Shown here one piece after another: positions 1 through 5,775 of a stretch of DNA of 5,826 bases; the first letter of the stretch is position 1, and each line of letters opens with the position of its first letter. Both the position numbers and the translations under genes were made by a program. The DNA is from Bacillota bacterium (GTDB lineage Bacteria > Bacillota > Bacilli > Lactobacillales > Enterococcaceae), in assembly GCA_023389005.1 (NCBI GenBank), contig JAEWFE010000295.1:1-5826 (forward strand), written 5' to 3'. Below the pieces are notes generated by a model, which saw only the letters and a list, made by a program, of their open reading frames with translations, did not search any database and was not told the DNA's origin.

Positions 1-1
1 G

Positions 2-187
2 TATAATTGGAAAATCAAGCATACCGTCATCAATGGACGCAGACTTTATTTCGATGGAACTGCCATGCAATTATTTGGTAACTGGATCAAATGGTTCCTA
101 CTCACCATTATTACTTTAGGTATCTATAGTTTTTGGCTTAATATCAAGCTAGAACAATGGAAAGTCAAACATACGCACTTTATCTAA
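2..187 (+). CDS. DUF898-like membrane protein, 3' end only (partial)
   Basis: This is the last 61 codons of a gene whose start lies left of the window. The visible residues contain a FDGT motif, then LFGNWIKW and a hydrophobic stretch around LLTIITLGIYSFWLNIK, ending in WKVKHTHFI. That order (FDGT, a conserved aromatic/Gly patch, then T-L-G-I-Y-S-x-W) is typical of the DUF898 family, poorly characterised bacterial membrane proteins. The fragment opens with YNWKIKHT and closes with EQWKVKHT. The opening may therefore be the tail of an earlier copy of the same repeat unit, so the full protein may carry two or more units. It is followed after 24 nt by a small membrane ORF on the same strand, so it is probably the upstream member of that transcript. 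Function is unknown; the family call rests on motif recall. Confidence 0.7.
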   Translation, partial: YNWKIKHTVINGRRLYFDGTAMQLFGNWIKWFLLTIITLGIYSFWLNIKLEQWKVKHTHFI

Positions 188-211
188 TACGCTCAAGGAG
201 AACCTATACAA

Positions 212-388
212 ATGAAATACTTCTATCTCATTATGCTCATCTTTAGTCTAATTTGCCTATTTTTAGCAGTAGCCAACTCACTTCCTTCATGGCTTGCTGC
301 AATATATGCCATTTGCTTTGTGGGAATGATTATCAAGAGAATGAAAAAATTAGTATCCTTATCCAAACATACCGGATTAAAAAAATGA
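212..388 (+). CDS. Small two-helix membrane protein, 58 aa, unknown function
   Basis: The ORF opens with ATG preceded by AAGGAG at 195-200, a good Shine-Dalgarno 11 nt upstream, which supports translation and fixes the start. The product begins MKYFYLIMLIFSLICLFLAV, a hydrophobic helix of about 18 residues. A short SLPSW turn and a second helix (about residues 27-41, AAIYAICFVGMII) follow. It ends in a basic tail (KRMKK, then SKHTGLKK), so by the positive-inside rule the C-terminus should be cytoplasmic. It starts 24 nt after the DUF898-like gene and ends 23 nt before the next small ORF. I do not recognise the family. A role as an accessory subunit of the DUF898 protein is only a guess from position. 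Confidence 0.65.
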   Translation: MKYFYLIMLIFSLICLFLAVANSLPSWLAAIYAICFVGMIIKRMKKLVSLSKHTGLKK

Positions 389-411
389 TACACAACGGAT
401 GTGAATAGTTA

Positions 412-564
412 ATGCTTAAGTTAATTATTGTAAGTTTTATTGCTATAATCGTTGTTCTTTTTGTCAGATTGTCATATTTAAAATATATCAAGCAAGATTT
501 AGTGCAAGAATTAGATGAACTTGAACACAAACAGAAAATGAAAAAAGGTGAAACTAAAATCTGA
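412..564 (+). CDS. Small single-pass membrane protein, 50 aa, unknown function
   Basis: The ORF begins MLKLIIVSFIAIIVVLFVRL, one strong transmembrane helix at residues 2-18. A charged tail follows (about residues 23-50, with KYIKQDLVQELDELEHKQK) that could form an amphipathic or short coiled-coil helix in the cytoplasm. Only a weak ribosome binding site is visible (GGATGTGA, 397-404); no in-frame start lies further upstream before a stop, so the ATG at 412 is the only sensible choice. Architecture (N-terminal anchor plus charged tail) and tight spacing support a real gene, but no family was recognised. The tail contains AAAGGTGA at about 544-551, which could serve as the Shine-Dalgarno of the next ORF. 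Division-associated small proteins can look like this, but there is no specific evidence for such a role. Confidence 0.55.
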   Translation: MLKLIIVSFIAIIVVLFVRLSYLKYIKQDLVQELDELEHKQKMKKGETKI

Positions 565-671
565 AAAAAGACCATGTCACATTTAAACTAGAACGAATCC
601 CTTTTGACTGGCAACCACTTATTGTGTACATTTTACTTATTTCCATAATTATTTGGCTTATCATAAAATAA
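561..671 (+). CDS. Possible 36-aa tail-anchored membrane peptide with CTG start
   Basis: An open frame overlaps the preceding ORF by 4 nt: CTG at 561-563 overlaps TGA at 562-564. An in-frame TAA at 555-557 leaves CTG as the only near-cognate start near the beginning. A Shine-Dalgarno-like AAAGGTGA lies about 9 nt upstream. The peptide has a polar front (KKDHVTFKLERIPFDWQP) and a C-terminal hydrophobic helix (LIVYILLISIIIWLIIK), a coherent single-anchor layout unlikely to arise from random reading. It could be a real coupled gene with a rare start, the remnant of a gene whose ATG decayed to CTG, or a chance frame. No homologue was recognised. Confidence 0.4.
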   Translation: MKKDHVTFKLERIPFDWQPLIVYILLISIIIWLIIK

Positions 672-745
672 ATAAACCAATGAGACTGCTGATATGTTCG
701 CAAAATACCTTCAAATTAATTAAAATTTCAAATGGCATTCAAGCG

Positions 746-781
746 CAAAAATCGACACTCCAGAGAAAAGCTAGAGTGCCG
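746..781 (-). terminator. Intrinsic terminator downstream of rpmE2
   Basis: Read on the minus strand, CGGCACTCTAG pairs with CTGGAGTGTCG as an 11-bp stem (two G-T wobbles) around a CTTTTCT loop, followed by ATTTTTG. It lies about 52 nt past the rpmE2 stop and is oriented for minus-strand transcripts. The plus-strand side lacks a T run, so it should not efficiently stop the small-ORF transcript arriving from the left. The rest of 672-833 shows no convincing gene: one 42-codon plus-strand frame at 680 lacks a ribosome binding site. Confidence 0.82.
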
Positions 782-833
782 ATAAACGTTGCTATAACAA
801 TGTTTTGAATGAAATTCTCGTGCAAGGACGAAA

Positions 834-1082
834 TTAATTTGTGAAACCGTACTTTTTGTTGAAACGATCCACGCGTCCGTCTGCTTGAGTGAATTTTTGA
901 CGACCAGTATAGAATGGGTGTGAATCTGATGTTACTTCGACACGGATTAATGGATACGTGTTGCCATCTTCCCATTCAACTGTTTCGTTTGAAGTTTTAG
1001 TTGAACCTGATAAAAATTTGAATCCTGTTGTAGAATCCATAAATACTACTGGATGGTAATCTGGATGAATATTTGCTTTCAT
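834..1082 (-). CDS. rpmE2: 50S ribosomal protein bL31, type B (zinc-free)
   Basis: The product is 82 residues beginning MKANIHPDYHPVVFMDSTTG. It carries the bL31 signatures SDSHPFYTG near the middle and the C-terminal ADGRVDRFNKKYG. Type A L31 has a CxxC zinc site; here the matching region reads MDSTTGFKFLSGST with no cysteine, which marks the type B, zinc-independent form. bL31 sits on the large subunit near the central protuberance and helps bridge the two subunits. The ATG at 1082 is chosen because AAGGAG lies 8 nt upstream (1091-1096); an in-frame ATG nine codons earlier would put this Shine-Dalgarno inside the gene. The gene follows rho, as in many Firmicutes, but has its own promoter at 1152-1180 and a terminator at 746-781. 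Confidence 0.95.
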   Translation of the reverse strand: MKANIHPDYHPVVFMDSTTGFKFLSGSTKTSNETVEWEDGNTYPLIRVEVTSDSHPFYTGRQKFTQADGRVDRFNKKYGFTN

Positions 1083-1151
1083 GTTTTTCTCTCCTTTGCC
1101 CTGGTCCATTTGCTGAGCCAGAGTTATTCTTCGTTGACATACAACAAATTT

Positions 1152-1180
1152 ATCTTAGCAAAATCCATTTGTACTGTCAA
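1152..1180 (-). promoter_or_regulatory. Sigma-A promoter of rpmE2
   Basis: On the minus strand a perfect -35 box TTGACA (1175-1180) is followed by a 17-nt spacer and TAAGAT (1152-1157). The TGC just before the -10 box gives an extended -10 (TGn). Predicted start of transcription is near 1145, giving a leader of about 60 nt. The -35 box begins only 9 nt after the rho stop codon. This should give rpmE2 strong expression independent of read-through from rho. Confidence 0.82.
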
Positions 1181-1189
1181 TCGTTTTAG

Positions 1190-2503
1190 CTAATTTTTCT
1201 TGATATAACGTCTGTTTGGTCGGATGGTTTTTTCTTCATTCTCAAAAGTAATATTTTGAAAGGCTTGGATAAATTCTTCATTATTCTTCGTTTTACGCAA
1301 AATCTGAATAAATTGCTCAGTATAATCCAACGAGTCACCGACCATATTCTTACGTAAGCGCCAAGTCTCTTCTAGTTGTTCTTCTGACATCAGTAAATCT
1401 TCTTTACGTGTACCTGATTTCTTCATATCAATAGCTGGGAAAATACGACGTTCAGCTAGTTGACGAGAAAGCTGTAATTCCATATTTCCTGTACCCTTGA
1501 ACTCTTCATAAATGACATCATCCATGCGGCTCCCCGTATCCACTAAGGCTGTAGCTAAAATTGTTAAACTACCTCCTTCTTCAATATTACGGGCTGCCCC
1601 AAAGAATTTTTTAGGTTTATACAAAGCAGCCGGATCAATCCCTCCACTTAAGGTACGGCCACTTGGCGGAACAACCAAATTATAAGCACGAGCAAGACGG
1701 GTAATACTATCCATCAAAATCACAACATCGCGCTTATCTTCTACCAATCGCATCGCTCGCTCTAAAACTAACTCCGAAACGCGTGTATGGTTGCTTGGCT
1801 GTAAATCAAAGGTAGAATATACAACATCCCCTTTGACACTGCGTTCTAAATCGGTCACTTCTTCCGGGCGTTCGTCAATTAAAAGCACTATCAACTCGGC
1901 CTCTGGATGATTTTCGGTAATCCCATTGGCAATTTCTTTTAAAATCGTGGTTTTTCCGGCCTTTGGAGGTGCCACAATCAAACCACGTTGTCCAAATCCA
2001 ACGGGCGCAAACATATCAATCATTCGTGTAGTTAACATATTGCCTTTTGTTGATAATTGAATTTGTTTATTTGGATATAGAGGGGTCAATGCCGGAAAGT
2101 GTGGGCGTTGTTTTGCTTCTTCAGGATCTTTGCCATTCACACTTTCAACATGCATCAAACCATAATAACGTTCACTTTCCTTGGGTGGGCGAGCTTTTCC
2201 TGCCACTTTATCGCCAATTCGCAACCCGAAACGTCGAATTTGCGAAGAAGAAATATAAATATCTTCAGCACTCGGGCCATAGTTAATTGGTCGCAAAAAT
2301 CCATAGCCGTCTTGATGGGTAATGTCTAAGATACCTTCCATATAGAAGAAACCTTGCTTTTCTGCCTGTGCACGGATAACTGCTAGTGAAAGTTCTTTTT
2401 TATTCATTTGACTGTAGTAAGGAATCTTAAACTCGCGTGCATATGTATAGATTTCTTTTAAAGTTTTGTTTTCTAACTCAGCCATTGTTAAATAATCACT
2501 CAC
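1190..2503 (-). CDS. rho: Transcription termination factor Rho
   Basis: Rho is the hexameric RNA-dependent ATPase/helicase that terminates untranslated transcripts. From a GTG start the protein is 437 residues. An N-terminal Rho_N helical region spans about 1-45. A cold-shock-like RNA-binding domain (about 50-120) contains GYGFLRPINY and DIYIS. The ATPase core has Walker A APPKAGKT (178-185), LIDERPEEVT with the catalytic Glu (about 208-217), Walker B VVILMD (260-265), the Q-loop SGRTLSGG, the R-loop KGTGN (about 336-340) and AERRIFPAI with the arginine finger. No key residue is missing. Start choice: a TTG at 2521 would overlap murA2 and hide the GAGGAG site inside the gene. The GTG at 2503 lies 10 nt after that site and yields SDYLTMAELENKTLKE, matching Lactobacillales Rho as I recall it; an ATG six codons later is the alternative. 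Probably co-transcribed with murA2. Confidence 0.96.
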   Translation of the reverse strand: MSDYLTMAELENKTLKEIYTYAREFKIPYYSQMNKKELSLAVIRAQAEKQGFFYMEGILDITHQDGYGFLRPINYGPSAEDIYISSSQIRRFGLRIGDKVAGKARPPKESERYYGLMHVESVNGKDPEEAKQRPHFPALTPLYPNKQIQLSTKGNMLTTRMIDMFAPVGFGQRGLIVAPPKAGKTTILKEIANGITENHPEAELIVLLIDERPEEVTDLERSVKGDVVYSTFDLQPSNHTRVSELVLERAMRLVEDKRDVVILMDSITRLARAYNLVVPPSGRTLSGGIDPAALYKPKKFFGAARNIEEGGSLTILATALVDTGSRMDDVIYEEFKGTGNMELQLSRQLAERRIFPAIDMKKSGTRKEDLLMSEEQLEETWRLRKNMVGDSLDYTEQFIQILRKTKNNEEFIQAFQNITFENEEKTIRPNRRYIKKN

Positions 2504-2510
2504 GCCCGAA

Positions 2511-3770
2511 TCACTCCTCAATCATTTGAATATCTGCCCCTAAAGCAGTTAGTTTTTCAATAATATGGTCATATCCACGTAAAATATTTTCTACCTTGGA
2601 AATCTTCGTCGTACCCTCTGCCATTAAGCCCGCAATCACAAGACAAGCCCCCGCACGTAAATCAGAAGCGGCTACCTCTGCCCCAGTTAAATGCGCTGTA
2701 TGACCTAGGTACATGTAATTTCCTTCAACTCTTGCATCGCCACCCATACGCGCCAATTCCGGAATATGGCCAATACGTTTAGGATAAATGGTGTCGATGA
2801 TTTCTGATGTTCCTTGGGCTTTAAATAATAACGGCGTAATTGGTTGCTGTAAATCCGTTGCAAATCCCGGATATGGGAAAGTTTTCACGCTGATTGGATT
2901 CAACTTTTCTGCTGGATGGACATAAATACTATCTTCAGAAATATCCATTCGCACACCCATTTCTTCTAACTTAGCAATAAAACTTTCTAAGTGTTCGAAA
3001 ATCACATTTTTAACCGTCACCCCTTGTCCTACCGCAGCAGCCATTGAAAGATATGTTCCGGCTTCAATACGGTCTGGAATAATCATATGACGGCACCCAT
3101 GTAAATGCTCGACCCCTTCAATTCGGATTTCATTGGTTCCAGCACCACGAATTTTCGCACCCATATTATTTAACAAAGTCGCTACATCGATAATTTCAGG
3201 TTCGCGAGCCGCATTTTCAATAATCGTCTTGCCTTTTGCCTTCACAGCTGCTAGCATCACATTAATTGTAGCCCCAATCGAAACCATATCCATATAAATA
3301 CGTTCTCCTTGAAGCCCTTTTTCATCAGTACGTAAATACATCGCACCTTGTTCATTGGTCACTGTAGCACCTAAAGTTTCAAATCCTTTAATATGCAAAT
3401 CAATTGGACGAGGACCTAAATTACAGCCACCAGGTAAGCCAACAACTCCTTCACCAAACTTTGCTAATAATGCACCCATAAAATAGTAGGAAGCACGTAA
3501 GCTATTGATTTTACCACTTGGCATCGGAATGGAGACAATTGCTCTTGGGTCAATTTCTAAAGTATTATTTTCAAACTTCACTTTTACACCCATAATTTCC
3601 AAGATTTCCATTAATGAGTGAACATCTTGAATATCCGGAACACCTTCTAAGATTACTGGAGAATCCGCTAAAATAGCAGCCGGAATTAAGGCCACTGCAC
3701 TATTTTTAGCTCCTGATATCGTTACTTCTCCTTTTAATGGACGATTTCCATTAATGACTATTTTTTTCAT
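2511..3770 (-). CDS. murA: UDP-N-acetylglucosamine 1-carboxyvinyltransferase, MurA2/MurZ type
   Basis: This cytoplasmic enzyme transfers enolpyruvate from PEP to UDP-GlcNAc, the first committed step of peptidoglycan synthesis and the target of fosfomycin. The 419-residue product has full family length. It shows the Lys in GAKNSA (K22), LRASYYFMGA (Arg 92), the catalytic Cys 116 in GGCNLGPRP, PDRIEAGT near 233-239 and Asp 306 in PGFATD. The retained cysteine means it should be fosfomycin-sensitive in principle. Low-GC Gram-positives usually carry two MurA paralogues. The neighbours (fba upstream, rho and rpmE downstream) and the sequence match the second one, called MurAB, MurZ or MurA2. The start is ATG at 3770 with AAAGGTGA (3777-3784) 6 nt upstream. 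It is separated from gntR by a terminator and has a candidate promoter of its own. Confidence 0.96.
   Translation of the reverse strand: MKKIVINGNRPLKGEVTISGAKNSAVALIPAAILADSPVILEGVPDIQDVHSLMEILEIMGVKVKFENNTLEIDPRAIVSIPMPSGKINSLRASYYFMGALLAKFGEGVVGLPGGCNLGPRPIDLHIKGFETLGATVTNEQGAMYLRTDEKGLQGERIYMDMVSIGATINVMLAAVKAKGKTIIENAAREPEIIDVATLLNNMGAKIRGAGTNEIRIEGVEHLHGCRHMIIPDRIEAGTYLSMAAAVGQGVTVKNVIFEHLESFIAKLEEMGVRMDISEDSIYVHPAEKLNPISVKTFPYPGFATDLQQPITPLLFKAQGTSEIIDTIYPKRIGHIPELARMGGDARVEGNYMYLGHTAHLTGAEVAASDLRAGACLVIAGLMAEGTTKISKVENILRGYDHIIEKLTALGADIQMIEE
2514..2519 (-). promoter_or_regulatory. rho ribosome binding site inside the murA2 end
   Basis: GAGGAG forms the last two Glu codons of murA2, directly before its TGA at 2511-2513, and lies 10 nt ahead of the GTG at 2501-2503. 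This decides the rho start and suggests that ribosomes finishing murA2 help load rho translation. Confidence 0.7.
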
Positions 3771-3823
3771 ATATATTCACCTTTAACTAAAGAATTATTG
3801 CGAGATTTTTACTCATCCTTAAT

Positions 3824-3832
3824 ATTTTATCA
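3824..3832 (-). promoter_or_regulatory. Candidate extended -10 promoter for murA2-rho
   Basis: On the minus strand TGATAAAAT forms an extended -10 (TGn followed by TAAAAT, one mismatch from consensus) about 54 nt upstream of the murA2 ATG. The -35 region is only a T-rich stretch, so recognition would rely on the extended -10. A promoter is expected here because a terminator separates murA2 from gntR. The overlapping TATGAT is an alternative -10. Confidence 0.5.
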
Positions 3833-3906
3833 TAGAAAATCTTTAGAAAAAAGAAATAAGAATAAACTCTTAAAAAAACATTTGTCTATTTAATCTACTT
3901 AAGGAC

Positions 3907-3942
3907 AAAAAAAGACAGCTATCATCTCAACAATATCTGTCT
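3907..3942 (-). terminator. Intrinsic terminator downstream of gntR
   Basis: On the minus strand AGACAG pairs with CTGTCT. The stem continues, after one A/G mismatch, with TAT/ATA around a 10-nt loop, and is followed directly by a run of seven T. It begins about 20 nt past the gntR stop codon and should separate gntR from murA2 transcription. Confidence 0.75.
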
Positions 3943-3961
3943 ATTACTATTTTTAGTCTAA

Positions 3962-4675
3962 TTAGAACACTGAAATAATTTGGCCATTATCAGATCCATA
4001 GCGAATCTCAGCTAAAAAGCAAGGAACGCCGCTATTAAAATAAGTGGTTTGTTCTATTCTTAAGATTACCTGATGTTCATCCACACACAAATACTTCTTA
4101 TCATAAAAATCAGGAAAGTCAGCAGTAATTTTTAGTAATGATTTAGCTAATTTTTGTTTTGTCTGGATATAAATATATTCATAGAGCGAATCTTCTAAGT
4201 CATCCATTTGTAATTCTGGAAAGTATTTTTGTGGAATTAATAAATACTCTAGACGTAAAGGTTCGCTATTTACATAACGTAACCGAGTAATATCATAGAC
4301 CAATTCATTCGGTTTTAGCATTAATTTAGCTGCTTCGTCTTCATCAAGCGGACGAATATCAAACGAAATCATTTGGCTAGTCACCTTATAGTTCTTGGCG
4401 GATTTTAAACGCATATCGATATCTTTATTTTGATGCAGCATATAATCAGAATAAAGGACCCCAACATCTTTTACGACCGTCCCTACCCCTTTTTTAGACA
4501 ATAAAAAGCCCTCCATATATAAAACTCGCAAGGCTTTTTGTATCGTAATTCTACTTGTATGATATTGTTTGGCTAAATCAAATTGTTTCGGTAAATAATC
4601 TCCGGCATGATAATATCCGGATTGAATTTTTTGTCGGATATCAGCAGAAATCTCCTTATACCCATAATTATTCAT
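3962..4675 (-). CDS. GntR-family transcriptional regulator with UTRA domain (HutC subfamily)
   Basis: The product is 237 residues with two domains. Residues 5-70 form a winged helix: YKEISADIRQKIQSG, GDYLPKQFDLAKQY, the recognition helix SRITIQKALRVLYMEG and the wing KKGVGTVV. Residues about 85-235 match a UTRA ligand-binding fold, with RLRYVNSEPLRLEYLLIP near 131-148 and a C-terminal YFNSGVPCFLAEIRYG segment. HutC-type regulators usually sense a small metabolite such as a sugar phosphate or amino-acid derivative and repress nearby transport or catabolic genes. The ligand cannot be read from the sequence, and no such genes are adjacent here. The ATG at 4675 is preferred over a TTG nine codons earlier because GAGGGA (4681-4686) sits just upstream. 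It has its own promoter and terminator, so it may control only itself locally and act elsewhere, or act on fba or murA2. Confidence 0.93.
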   Translation of the reverse strand: MNNYGYKEISADIRQKIQSGYYHAGDYLPKQFDLAKQYHTSRITIQKALRVLYMEGFLLSKKGVGTVVKDVGVLYSDYMLHQNKDIDMRLKSAKNYKVTSQMISFDIRPLDEDEAAKLMLKPNELVYDITRLRYVNSEPLRLEYLLIPQKYFPELQMDDLEDSLYEYIYIQTKQKLAKSLLKITADFPDFYDKKYLCVDEHQVILRIEQTTYFNSGVPCFLAEIRYGSDNGQIISVF

Positions 4676-4743
4676 ATAAATCCCTCGTTCAATAAAAAAC
4701 AAGACTAATAATTAAATACATCATTCACTTTATCTACAATATA

Positions 4744-4773
4744 ATTATACAGCAAATAAAAATAAAATGTATC
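4744..4773 (-). promoter_or_regulatory. Candidate gntR promoter with a palindrome at the -10 box
   Basis: On the minus strand a perfect TATAAT (4744-4749) lies 18 nt after GATACA (4768-4773, three of six -35 positions matched). The -10 box is part of a perfect 10-bp palindrome TATAATTATA (4740-4749), a possible autoregulatory operator, though such sequences are common in AT-rich DNA. Predicted transcript start is near 4737, leaving a leader of about 60 nt. Confidence 0.55.
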
Positions 4774-4835
4774 ACTATAAATTAAATAATCTTATTATCT
4801 TGACAATAAACGTGGTATAGCTTGCTTTAAAGGCA

Positions 4836-4870
4836 TAAAAAAACATCACCTACAAAAATGTAGATGATGT
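4836..4870 (-). terminator. Intrinsic terminator downstream of fba
   Basis: On the minus strand ACATCATCTACA pairs with TGTAGGTGATGT, a 12-bp stem with one G-T wobble, around a TTTT tetraloop and followed by a run of seven T. It begins 27 nt past the fba stop codon. It is the strongest terminator in the window and isolates fba from gntR. Confidence 0.92.
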
Positions 4871-4897
4871 ATAAAAGTTGCAATTTGCGTAAATCAA

Positions 4898-5767
4898 TTA
4901 AGCTTTGTTAGCTGAACCGAACCAGTCGATGTGTTCTTCAGCATCTTTAACGATAGCTGCTTTACCAGGAGCTAATAATTTACGTGGGTCGAATCCTTTA
5001 CCTTCTAAATCTTTACCAGCTTCGATGTATTCACGAGTAGCTTTAGCAAATGATAATTGGAATTCAGTGTTAACGTTAACTTTAGAAACACCCATTTTAA
5101 TTGCTTTTTCGATTTGTTCTTGAGGAATACCTGATCCACCATGTAATACTAATGGTACATCATGACCTACAGCATCAGCAATTGCTTGTAAGTGATCAAA
5201 AGCAAGACCTTGCCAGTTTTCTGGGTATACACCGTGAATGTTACCAATACCACAAGCTAAGAAGTCGATACCTGTAGCAACGATTTGTTTGCATTCTTCG
5301 ATATCAGCTAATTCACCAGCACCGATAACGCCGTCTTCTTCACCACCGATTGAACCAACTTCACATTCAACAGAAACACCTTTAGCATGTGCTTTAGCTA
5401 CAACGTCTTTAGCTTTTTCTAAGTTTTCTTCAAATGGTAAGTGAGAACCATCAAACATTACTGAAGTGTATCCAGCTTCGATACATTCTAAAGCTGCTTC
5501 GTATGTACCATGGTCTAAGTGTAAAACTACTGGCACAGTGATGTTCATTGATTCGATTAAGTTTTCTACTAAGTTTTTAACAACTTTATAGCCACCCATG
5601 TATTTAGCAGCACCCATAGAAGTTTGGATTAAAACTGGAGCATTCTTAGCTTGAGCAGCTTCTAAGAGTGCTTGAGTCCATTCTAAGTTATTTGTGTTGA
5701 ACGCACCTACAGCGTATCCACCTTTACGTGCTGCCTTGAAAATTTCAGTACCTGATACTAATGGCAT
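4898..5767 (-). CDS. fba: Class II fructose-1,6-bisphosphate aldolase
   Basis: This zinc-dependent enzyme reversibly splits fructose 1,6-bisphosphate into dihydroxyacetone phosphate and glyceraldehyde 3-phosphate in glycolysis and gluconeogenesis. The 289-residue protein has normal family length. It shows AFNTNNLEW near 22-30, HLDHG (83-87) with the catalytic Asp 85 and zinc ligand His 86, VECEVGSIGG (133-142), GNIHG with zinc ligand His 178, LHGGSG with zinc ligand His 209, and KVNVNTE (229-235) for phosphate/substrate binding. The class I Schiff-base type is excluded by these motifs. The start is the ATG at 5767, 8 nt from a perfect AGGAGG. Codon use looks strongly biased, as expected for an abundant glycolytic enzyme. 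A strong terminator follows, so it is probably transcribed alone or with genes beyond the right edge. Confidence 0.97.
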   Translation of the reverse strand: MPLVSGTEIFKAARKGGYAVGAFNTNNLEWTQALLEAAQAKNAPVLIQTSMGAAKYMGGYKVVKNLVENLIESMNITVPVVLHLDHGTYEAALECIEAGYTSVMFDGSHLPFEENLEKAKDVVAKAHAKGVSVECEVGSIGGEEDGVIGAGELADIEECKQIVATGIDFLACGIGNIHGVYPENWQGLAFDHLQAIADAVGHDVPLVLHGGSGIPQEQIEKAIKMGVSKVNVNTEFQLSFAKATREYIEAGKDLEGKGFDPRKLLAPGKAAIVKDAEEHIDWFGSANKA

Positions 5768-5775
5768 AATTAATT

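Noticed and set aside
333..575. 80-codon minus-strand frame
   Set aside because: It lies antisense to two plus-strand small ORFs with better starts and spacing, has low-complexity Ser/Ile/Phe composition and lacks a convincing ribosome binding site.
680..808. 42-codon plus-strand frame beginning MRLLICSQNT
   Set aside because: There is no Shine-Dalgarno, it reads straight through the rpmE2 terminator, and it has no recognisable feature.
739..975. 78-codon minus-strand frame
   Set aside because: It overlaps rpmE2 in another frame and runs through its terminator hairpin; it is a shadow of the ribosomal protein gene.
1134..1139. Plus-strand TTGACA, possible -35 box
   Set aside because: No -10-like hexamer lies 16-18 nt downstream, and no plus-strand gene follows.
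2047..2329. Two plus-strand frames of 76-79 codons inside rho
   Set aside because: They are antisense to the conserved RNA-binding and ATPase region of Rho and have no plausible start signals.
3788..3817. Nine-codon minus-strand frame (MSKNLAIIL) in the murA2 leader
   Set aside because: It is too short, its only purine-rich sequence touches the ATG, and nothing suggests attenuation.
4800..4805. Plus-strand TTGACA in the fba-gntR gap
   Set aside because: TATAGC follows after only 10 nt, nothing fits at 16-18 nt, and no plus-strand gene follows.
4905..5444. Plus-strand frames of 68-72 codons inside fba
   Set aside because: They are antisense shadows produced by the strong codon bias of fba; their Ser/Pro-rich composition is typical of such artefacts.
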